Of a stretch of 35,283 nt of DNA, positions 16,501 to 24,600 are shown piece after piece. The notes under the pieces were generated by a model. It saw only the letters and a program-made list of their open reading frames with translations. It was not told the DNA's origin and ran no database searches. Within the stretch, counting starts at the first letter, position 1. Each line of letters starts with the position of its first letter. This stretch comes from a virus. The position numbers and the translations under genes were made by a program. Location of the stretch: IMG/VR virus record IMGVR_UViG_3300043172_000907, positions 1 through 35,283 of that record; one strand, given 5' to 3'.

Positions 16501-17473
16501 ACGAGATCTAGAAGAGTACTTCGATAAACTAGAGTATATCAAAAGTAAGAGGCTAGCAAGAGCATCTCAGAAAATAGGTGACGCAAAGTCTTATGCGATG
16601 TATAAGCGTCAGGCTAAGGAAACCATGACGGGAATGAATCCGTATGGTAACCCGATGTATATCTTGCGTGCTATGCCAAAGCGAGAAAGAGATTATTGGG
16701 CCTCTTTCAGGGAAGAGCATGATCCAGAGAAACAAGCTAGGATCTTAGAGCTCGTTCCAAAACAGCTTCAAGAGGTTTATCGCTCAGCTTATCTCCAGCG
16801 AACAGCTAAAGATGTACGTAGAGCAGGTAAGAAGGGTCTTGAAGCAGCAAAAGACCAGGCCTATTCTGAGAAGCTTTTAGATTATGTCTCTGATGATATG
16901 TATCGCCAGGGTCAGCCACATTCTCCTAAGCTTGGCTTAGAGTATGCTTTAGCAGTAAAGAAGGGAAAGGCTGAACCACACCGGTATGCAGACTGGTATA
17001 GGCAGAAGGAAGTACAAGCTTTCTTCGAGAGTCACCAGCTACCAGATGAGGGTTGGATAGGATGGGATCCACGGGTAGATCTTGAAGATGTAAAGATGAA
17101 GTTTGTTCGACAAGAAGGCTATGATTTCCATGATTATGATCTGTGGGAAGATCGTCTTTATACCATGACAAGGAAACCATATCTTGATGAATCAACAGCT
17201 CCTCTTGATATGGATAGGGCAGAAAGTCCAGAGCTAGTGCAGTCAAGACTTAGAAGCCTTTTAGAGTCGCATGATGCTGATCTTGCTAATATAATTCCAA
17301 CACTTAATGGTGGTGGGATTACTATGTCTGTAAATGATAACCAAAAGGATAGATTTAGATATGCCATTCGTATGGCACAGAGAAATGATAATGGTTTCTA
17401 CGATGGAACACAAGATCGAAATACACGATTTGCAGGTGGAAGAAGTGGTCCTATAAGGTTTTGGGAAACATAA
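13529..17473 (+). CDS. Giant tail protein 1, tape-measure position
   Basis: This 1314-residue protein lies directly after the chaperone pair and before the hub, which is where a tape measure is expected. It does not look like a classic tape measure: there is little long coiled coil, and it is rich in Gly, Arg, Tyr, Trp and Pro. Hydrophobic Ala/Gly-rich segments occur near residues 26-45, 362-378, 436-455 and 499-525. The second half is very Tyr/Arg/Pro-rich, with several Y-x-x-P and RDP-type motifs. A segment AVEEISPSQIGRTFGIYE near residue 110 resembles IEEFKGIKPGQIGRSLA in the next gene. Both giants also end in a V-x-D/N-rich basic stretch. At about 0.15 nm per residue a tape this long would set a tail near 200 nm. 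Tape measure or tail-lumen protein are both possible. Confidence 0.5.
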   Translation: MLRSNQPVNTLHNYRREADPSYARGVGALAFSGAAAGGIWWGAHKPMPRAFTETFFRDPRMLGWGIREAGRTGLAESLIYARQMGLGEFPGGIPKWRYIDLAKNVAKAVEEISPSQIGRTFGIYEHLSAFASAKGITKRFTAEEALAHRRYLSALTGKHISEAHMLGGMTLEGGALWLEKGAGGERQKILKRAHLMMRRYVPKGAAGPETWHFGKIAPAYEEMITGGQRLMPSARAGLGPEDIDEATSFMIGGGKSKTQAMWRYLQATTRTWTQRFFKLMDDPFLSMLEVMGHYDKDIVAQKRAGVVGGALGAASKLWEKAHFKNRFGLGGVYKGGTFRMFGRWLRPEMMKSAKVGKRFFRPGAALTLIGLPFAYHTVDQLLKRYGGGTLAESGIPGLAAETSEFVMKARAHTFGRVVGPYARWQEQVAPGSTDPFGVVALPLAAGLAGAFASYAHRAIASITQEPTKVLERVRTPKSLPGFLGRMLKGKKYGRTGRWGMIGMAIGAAAALPMVPGAVARLLGGLQTPEELEEVYSGRQEVPIMASRWWTFGRQKFEGKKPQYYAPHWSVRARSNYMDEALFAGDESWLFKAIKKTPLLQDLVDPYYFEKLHYYDRPYPITGPSDTGLGLVDPIYKATIGRVLKPVRYMHTSQWRTPEGEPAAWEPRPREAPDPSLGGEAPYVPRDPYSFTQLTQETLETYSDTIGIVGWIGRLMVRGAVGQETPFDVRPELEASRIASIKRAYWDAAIGDPFGITEAYRRLNPRRDRGQYYNPIANLMPDWLPGEDYFINFQTGDPYGKVPRGEMRLPGAGYVALHPELEGVAPEDYSQFHRFNILADVAPYSKQYGEHNRRMTTLAKHGALSQQEQNQVKIIRKQVSSVKQRKQFAEYMTERQMEEQDIAGPIDRAMMDYWDIVSRIETPVEQMMFPPIAPVGKFIHRRTALEDYEKSQVYGTDLSFWNRVYDNFLRPGMWRFANVMGYEGVPPHIRRQRDLEEYFDKLEYIKSKRLARASQKIGDAKSYAMYKRQAKETMTGMNPYGNPMYILRAMPKRERDYWASFREEHDPEKQARILELVPKQLQEVYRSAYLQRTAKDVRRAGKKGLEAAKDQAYSEKLLDYVSDDMYRQGQPHSPKLGLEYALAVKKGKAEPHRYADWYRQKEVQAFFESHQLPDEGWIGWDPRVDLEDVKMKFVRQEGYDFHDYDLWEDRLYTMTRKPYLDESTAPLDMDRAESPELVQSRLRSLLESHDADLANIIPTLNGGGITMSVNDNQKDRFRYAIRMAQRNDNGFYDGTQDRNTRFAGGRSGPIRFWET

Positions 17474-17476
17474 GCT

Positions 17477-20400
17477 ATGCCAGAAGACTATGAAGGTGGA
17501 AGATCATCGTTGCCTTTTCTATTAGGTGCTGCTCCTTTAGTGGGTTATGCAGGCACAAAATGGAAATCTATGCGCTCTGCTTTTATACCACCAGCTATAG
17601 ATCCAATGAGTAAAGTGGTCGGTAGACAGTCTGGACAGTGGTTTGCTGGTATAGAAGGATGGGCTCCTAACATTGGTCAAATAGATCCTGCTTTAAGAGA
17701 TCCTATTCTACAAGCATTTAAGCGTAGGGTTGGTACTGGTACTCCTACAGGTGCTATTACATCTTTAGAGTCAGCAGCTCAGGCAGTTGAGGGTTTTCCA
17801 GCACTTAAGTCTATTTTGCGACAATCAATAGAAGAGTTCAAAGGAATAAAACCAGGACAGATAGGTAGGTCTCTTGCAGCTGGTGGGCTTGCACCCACTG
17901 CACAAAGAATGACTGGGGCATTGCCAGTAACAAATGTAGAGGCTGTATCTTCTGCATTATCTAGGAATGAGTTAATGATGAGCAAGATGCAGCGTGAGGC
18001 GCTGAGAGCTCACCTAGAAGATTTGGCTGCGCTTACTAAGGATATGATGGGTGCTGGACCTGGTCAGGGTACTTTGCCCACGTTCCAAATGAAAATGGTT
18101 GGTGATAAAGCTGTTAGTGAGATGATGCTTAATATACATCGCGCCGGTGGTCCAGTCAGTATGACTATACCTCTGCCTAATGAGTTCGGTGCGCTCACTA
18201 CGCCATTTGGAAAACGCTACTATGCACGTAGGGTACTGGGTAATCCTTTAGAGTATTTATCAGGTGCACCTGCTCAAGAGATGGATATTGCACAGTATTC
18301 TTTACAAAGATTACGCAATCTTGTAGTAGAGAAGCAAGGAGCTATAACACAAAGAGATGTTAGTACTCTACAGGCAGAGATTAGAAAGCAAATGATCTAT
18401 ACTGGCGATGAGCGTGGTGTGTTGGCCGCGGAATCTGCTGGACTCACATATGGTAAGCAAATGGTTGTGCCAGAAGCTGGTATTTCTGGTGCTCAGCGTA
18501 AGCAAATCTTGGCAAAGCTGGCAGGAGAAGGTAGGGCTGCAGGTCTGACTCCAGATGCCTTATCAAAGGGAATGGTATGGACTGAAGCAGGAATGGCACA
18601 GCTACCTTCTGGTGGTGTTACTCCCCAACACTTTACACAGGCTATGACAAAGGGTCGGACAATAGGAGAAGGAGGAGCACAGCTCTTCCAGGTATCTCCT
18701 TCAGGACTAGAGGCTGCAGCTGGACAGCTTGGGATGGGAGAGATTATGCCTCGTCAAGATGTCATTATGATGTCTAGCGAGATGCAGGCAGGCATGAGAA
18801 CTAGTATGGTTCGTCCTATACAGATCGATCCTAGTATGGCAGCTTCTAAGCGCTTTGAAAGGATCCAAACACTCCTTAGAGATAATGCTACTACTAAACA
18901 GATGCTCACAGGTGGTGCTACAGTAGAAGAGACGTTAAATGCATATCTGTCTCAGGCTGCAGGTACTCCTGCTCACCAGGAGATGTCACGACAGCTTCTA
19001 TTGAAAGAAGGTGAGTTTTTAGGATTTACTCAGAGTGGTCCTCAGTTTGCTAAAACCTATGGCACTGAGACTATGATAAGAGATTTCAAAACTGTTGGTG
19101 ACGTCACTGAGGTCACATTGCATAGTGCTTATGATCCACAGAAGGTATTCTCTACTGGTGGTATCAAGCACTCGTTAGAATATGCAGATCCTAAGGCTAT
19201 TCGTAAGCTTGGTGTCAGAGCAAAGGCACTTGAACTTTTACAGGCTCGAGGTATTGATGTAAAGACACTAGATGTTAGCACTGCTGCTGGAGCCTCAGCT
19301 CTCAAAAGAGCCGAATTGCAAGCTGAAAGATTATATGGTGAATCTCAAGGTATTGTTGTAGAAGGAGCCGGATGGCAACCATGGGAAAAGTATAAGGGTG
19401 CCGGTAAGAATGTAGGACGATTCAATCAGATGATAGAGGCAGAGTGGCAGAGAAAGTTTGGAGATCTACCAGCGGCTTACTATCAAACAGAGGACTTGAT
19501 GAAAAGACGTGGTATACTAGCAAGAGAACTAGTGAGCCGCGGTGAGAGGTGGAAACATCACTTTGCTCCTGAACTACTGGCATCACGGTTTGAGGATCTA
19601 CGTCCTGGCCCAGCTGCTGAGATGCTTGGTATAGGTAAGGCTGGTACATTTACTGATGATGCCTTTAGGCTATTCAATATGTATGGCTGGAAAGAAATAG
19701 CAGGAGATATAGGCGGCCGGGTTCAGCGAGATGCACCAGTACAAGCACTTTTAGAACAAGCTGTTACTGCTGCAAGAGGGGGTCAGCCAGGTGTCGCACT
19801 GGAAGAGCTAGCGAGAAGGCCAGGTGGAATAGAGGGCCTGCTAGGAGATGCTGCTGCCAGAGCCAAGTTTATCCAAGAAGAAGGTGGTATAGTTAATCTA
19901 CCACAAACATATCGTGTAGCCGGAAAAGATGTTAGTCAAATAGCGATACCCCACATGGGTACTGGACATACGGGTTATTTTACTACAGCAGAAGGTAAAG
20001 AGATTGTAAAAGATCTTGATGTTAATCTAAGGTCTGCCCTTATATCTGCTCAGGCAGATGTCGGTGCCGCAGGCGTACCTGTATCAGAGCTTGCTGCGGC
20101 CAGGCCTCTGGAGGCATACTTTGGTAATCTAGGACGTATAGCAACAAGAGCAAGAGATCAGGTAGGTGGTAGGGTAGCAGGATCAAGAACGTTCGCTATT
20201 GGTAGAGAGCTGATGCCGGATATTGCTGGCAAAGCCGGTGCGATCCCAACAGGTGCTATACATCGTGCTACATTTGAGAAGTGGGTTGGGGAAAGAATGA
20301 AGGCCGGACTGATGGATCGTGACATGGCCAGAGAATCTAGGAAACTGTTTTATGCAGGTAGGCTGCCAATGGCAGCTATTAAACATCCTGCTCGAGGTCC

Positions 20401-21664
20401 ATTGTCTGCTAATCTATTTATGGTTGGTCCTGCTCCTCGTGCCAGACTAGGATGGGAAGCAGAAAGGAACTTTCTATATCTGAGTGAAAGTCTTTTAAAG
20501 CCATTTGTTGCTGATTTGGATTTTGATCCAATGCCTTTAGATATGTTTACTAATCGCAACTCGCTTAAGGAAGCTACAAGAGCACTAGAGTCTGGTCAGA
20601 TTTCTGGCTTGATGGCGAAGCATAAATACATACGAGAAGAAGTACTTGGTGAAGATATTAAGGGCGCCCAAAAGGGTGGTGCCAAAGCATGGTTCCGAGA
20701 TAAATGGGATTCTGAATTTCTTAAGAAAAGAGCAGCCCGGGATGCTGCTTCAAAAACAGAGGTTGGTACATTTACTGCTAGATTGAGTTGGCCAATGGGT
20801 GCCGCGGCAGAGGAAGCTGGTCTTACGCTAGAGGAAAGGTTTCAGGCAAACTTCTGGGCCGAGCTTATGGAAGAGAAGACTACTCTTAAAGCTCGTCATG
20901 ACTTTAAAATGGAAGCAGGTGTGGCAGAAGAGCTTGCATTAGCCTTTCAACAAGGACGTCATGATATTTTAAAGCAAAGGACTAGAGATGTTCTGGGTTT
21001 AAAGGTTGGTCACAGAAGTTACTTTGATGACATGTTAGAGAAACTAACTAACTCCTGGAAATATATGTCGGTAGAAAAGCGAGAACAATATGAAGCTATG
21101 TTTGCTGGCAAAGGCAGGGCTGGAGCCAGGACCTTTATGGCGCTGGCTAGTAGTGATGCTATAATAGATGATCCATCTAAGAGGAAAACGATCTCTGGTG
21201 CAGGTGGTCATATCTCTAAGGTATTCGATAGATTAGGTAATACAATGCGTAGTCATAAGAGAGGCCTTATGATAGCGGCCGGCGCAGGTGCAGTGGCAGC
21301 AATGCTGTTTGCACAGCCTAGGGATCTTACTCCTGAGTCTGTGGAAAGTGGGAAGGTTGCTGGTGGTCCACAGGGCAATACAAGAAGACTGCCTATGCCT
21401 AGAATGGAAAAAACAGTTCACTATCAGCACGGTTCAGCACCTGGATATCGTGTTAATCTCAATATGTCCAAAGAGATAGATCATAAAGCTCTTTCACGAC
21501 ATCTATCACAGATGGCTGGTGGAAATCCGGTTAATGTAAATATCAACGATACACGCAGGCGTATTACAAGACATGAAGTACAGCGAGAGATGCGCTCAAG
21601 ACGACGTGATGATTTTGTTAATGGCAATTCAGCTAGTGGTTCACTGCGGGGTTGGCAAGTATAA
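17477..21664 (+). CDS. Giant tail protein 2, tape-measure position
   Basis: This 1395-residue protein starts three bases after the previous stop. It is Ala/Gly/Met-rich with many amphipathic helices (for example QREALRAHLEDLAALTKDMM near residue 175). A lone hydrophobic stretch near residues 1263-1285 (GLMIAAGAGAVAAMLFAQP) is typical of tape measures, which often carry one membrane-like segment used during DNA entry. The C-terminus is basic with VNVNINDTRRRI. It is the better tape-measure candidate of the two. The weak likeness to giant protein 1 near their N- and C-termini suggests old duplication or two proteins packed together in the tube. No peptidase or lysozyme motif is evident by eye. 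Confidence 0.5.
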   Translation: MPEDYEGGRSSLPFLLGAAPLVGYAGTKWKSMRSAFIPPAIDPMSKVVGRQSGQWFAGIEGWAPNIGQIDPALRDPILQAFKRRVGTGTPTGAITSLESAAQAVEGFPALKSILRQSIEEFKGIKPGQIGRSLAAGGLAPTAQRMTGALPVTNVEAVSSALSRNELMMSKMQREALRAHLEDLAALTKDMMGAGPGQGTLPTFQMKMVGDKAVSEMMLNIHRAGGPVSMTIPLPNEFGALTTPFGKRYYARRVLGNPLEYLSGAPAQEMDIAQYSLQRLRNLVVEKQGAITQRDVSTLQAEIRKQMIYTGDERGVLAAESAGLTYGKQMVVPEAGISGAQRKQILAKLAGEGRAAGLTPDALSKGMVWTEAGMAQLPSGGVTPQHFTQAMTKGRTIGEGGAQLFQVSPSGLEAAAGQLGMGEIMPRQDVIMMSSEMQAGMRTSMVRPIQIDPSMAASKRFERIQTLLRDNATTKQMLTGGATVEETLNAYLSQAAGTPAHQEMSRQLLLKEGEFLGFTQSGPQFAKTYGTETMIRDFKTVGDVTEVTLHSAYDPQKVFSTGGIKHSLEYADPKAIRKLGVRAKALELLQARGIDVKTLDVSTAAGASALKRAELQAERLYGESQGIVVEGAGWQPWEKYKGAGKNVGRFNQMIEAEWQRKFGDLPAAYYQTEDLMKRRGILARELVSRGERWKHHFAPELLASRFEDLRPGPAAEMLGIGKAGTFTDDAFRLFNMYGWKEIAGDIGGRVQRDAPVQALLEQAVTAARGGQPGVALEELARRPGGIEGLLGDAAARAKFIQEEGGIVNLPQTYRVAGKDVSQIAIPHMGTGHTGYFTTAEGKEIVKDLDVNLRSALISAQADVGAAGVPVSELAAARPLEAYFGNLGRIATRARDQVGGRVAGSRTFAIGRELMPDIAGKAGAIPTGAIHRATFEKWVGERMKAGLMDRDMARESRKLFYAGRLPMAAIKHPARGPLSANLFMVGPAPRARLGWEAERNFLYLSESLLKPFVADLDFDPMPLDMFTNRNSLKEATRALESGQISGLMAKHKYIREEVLGEDIKGAQKGGAKAWFRDKWDSEFLKKRAARDAASKTEVGTFTARLSWPMGAAAEEAGLTLEERFQANFWAELMEEKTTLKARHDFKMEAGVAEELALAFQQGRHDILKQRTRDVLGLKVGHRSYFDDMLEKLTNSWKYMSVEKREQYEAMFAGKGRAGARTFMALASSDAIIDDPSKRKTISGAGGHISKVFDRLGNTMRSHKRGLMIAAGAGAVAAMLFAQPRDLTPESVESGKVAGGPQGNTRRLPMPRMEKTVHYQHGSAPGYRVNLNMSKEIDHKALSRHLSQMAGGNPVNVNINDTRRRITRHEVQREMRSRRRDDFVNGNSASGSLRGWQV

Positions 21665-21675
21665 GGGAATAGATA

Positions 21676-24600
21676 ATGCCTACAACAATTGAGCTAAATA
21701 TAAGTGGTGGAATTGATATCAGAACTGACGACACTGCGCTTTATACAGAACTTCAGGTGCTATTGGCTTCTGGCGCAACGATTGGCGAGCTACGCTCCTT
21801 TGCTGTAGCCTGGGAGAAGAGAAATATAAGTCCTCCCAGTCCACGGCCTGCTTCAGGTCCAGGAGCTAAGAAGACTGATCCTAAGGTTAAAAAGAAGCAA
21901 GATGATACAGTCCAGAAGAGTGCTGTTGAATCTAAAAAGATCATTGAGACACCAGCCCCTACTCGTTTGCAGTTGAATCATCTTGTCTTCCAGATCCCAC
22001 CTGAGCAGATTAATATTCAGCATGAGATTAAGAATGTTTCTATAGGCGTATTGCGTACCTCTACCACACAGAAGGTGCGTACTGGTCACGGTATGATTCA
22101 AGTGACTATACCTTTGGTATTTACGAATCGTGCTGCTGTAAATTCAGAGCTAGTACCTCTGCTTCATATGCTTCGCAAGACACCATTTTGCTGGACAGAG
22201 AATGAATACTTACGCAAAACACTTATGCCTGGCGATAAGACTGATGCGATGATGCTTACTTGTGTTTCTGTTACTGTGCAGAGTGTACCTAATTTACCTA
22301 CTACGTTAAATGCGGTACTGCAATTCATGTGGTTTAATTATAAGCCATATATTAATGAACTCTGGTATCGTAAGCGTTTTCTTATGGACATGGCTGCAAT
22401 ACCTGATCTTACAGGTCCAGAGGGCTTTCAGCCAACTCCACAACGCGGACTTAATATTAATAAGTATAATTATGATCTGGCATATGCGGGAACCGTAGAG
22501 GGGACATACGCACCAAGAGGAACATTGGAAGAACATATAGCGGACACTTTAAAGGGACGTGATGAATCATTAGATTCAACGTATAATAAGAATGAGCAGG
22601 TTACGCTGTATGACCAGATGCAGGAGAAAGTAAGAAATCCACTTTACTCAAAGTCTTGGAATGAATTTATAAAAGGATATACCCAGAATCAACTTGCAAG
22701 TTATGAGTATGGTCCATCGATAGCTCCAGATAAATACTTCCGTATGATGTGGAAACAATTTAGAGGCTTTCCTTATGGGGTACCAGAGGGAGCAGGAGAA
22801 TGGATAGAGGAAGATCCCGGATATAAGGTTTTTAGTAGGCTCTTTCAGTTTAATGCTGATCCAGAATTTGTTCCTGTTCATGCAAGTGTACAGTTTGCCA
22901 GTAGGATTGCTAATCTACCCCTGTTGAGCCAGCAGATGCCTACACACCAGTATCTTGGACCTGCCGATCGAGAGCTGACATTAACATTTAATGTAACCGA
23001 GAGGGGTAAAGGCTTACTTGAGCTTTTCCAGGGCTACATCAAAGCATTTGAGGATCAGGCTGTTAACTATCGACATATTGCACAACACCAGCATATGGAA
23101 ATTCAAACTCCTTTTGCTAAAATGGCTGGCTTCTCAAAGGGCGAATTTGGGTATATGGTTGTTCCAGAACATATTGATATACAAACTACACCAGGTAATC
23201 CAGGGAATAGTGTGGTGCGTGTGACATTTTCTGAGTTTAATCCTAGTGTATGGAAGAAGCCTTTCAATGTTGCCGATAAGGAATATGCTATATTTACTGC
23301 ATTTATACAGGCTCTATTTAATAAGTTAAGTGGTGGTAGACCAAGGGATATTATCTATCCTTTCTCTAGTACGATACCAGAAGATTTACTTTCTTCTCAT
23401 TTAGGTGTGCTCGATCTTGCTGCTAGAGAGTTGACAGCGCTTGAGGCCGGTATTGAGATTAGGATGCTTTTATCGAAGAAAGAGGCAGAGAAGCGAGGGC
23501 AAGCAACTCTTTTTGAGTGTGCCCAAGAGATTCTTGAGTTAACTCAGCGACGTCCCACTATTTTTGCACTTGCAACAGATAAACAGATGTATGGACTGAA
23601 GTCCATAGCGGAGATAGATCCGTATTGGGGTGGAGATGTAAAGCTATTTGATAAGTTAAATCAATTCACTGAATCCATGAATCACCAAATAAGAGAGGTG
23701 TGTCGGAAGTGGTTACAGGGTGATCTATCTGAGGTGTTTCCTTTCCTTGCACTTGAGTTTAGTGAGGTTAATCATGATGTAGAAGCATGTTATCCGGATA
23801 TGCAACTGCCCGAGCATCCTGCAACAAAGCGTGTAGTTGATACAGAAGCAGACTTCTATTTAGTCAATAGCGTTTTAGCCCAGCAGGCTGATGACAAGAT
23901 ACAAGTATTTGTCAGAGGCGATATAACGACAGGCATGCAGAATCTTGTACGGCAAAATAAGCAGACAGCTGTTGATGAGGAAACTGGTAGGAAAGTAGAG
24001 ATTACAGAAGAAGAAGAGCACGTATATAGGCAGAGCGGTCCAACTAATATGGATCATCTTCCAGGTATAGATAAAAAGTGGGAGATTGGAGGTGATCTTC
24101 AATCAAAAGAAAATGAGGTTCTCGAGGGAAAGGATGGATTTGTTCATAATATAGTTGATGAAGATATCATAACTGCTGGTATGAATGAAATCAAACATCA
24201 TGCACAGCTTGGTTTGCGTAAGGCTTTCCCAACTTTTCGCCTATACTTTCTTAAAGAAGGCAAGGATCAGGTAGACTATACTAATTTCTATGAAGTTCAA
24301 AGTGGATTTGCAGTCAAAGAAATTCGTTTAGTTAGGTCTAGAAAAATACCTGCAGATATGTGCGTAATAGATATGGTTAATTTGGATGGTTTTCTAGAAA
24401 CAGATTATATTACCGATATCCGAAGTGAAGCTCTACATACCAAGCAAAGTCGTTATCAACCAGAGAGTAGAAAACTATTCTTTAAGTATGATGATCTTAT
24501 TAAGAGTCAATTAAGGATACATAACGGTATGTTTGAGAGTAATATCCGTTATGGTACAGTGAAGAAGATTATGGAAGGTGCTTTAAGAGATCCTCAGTCA

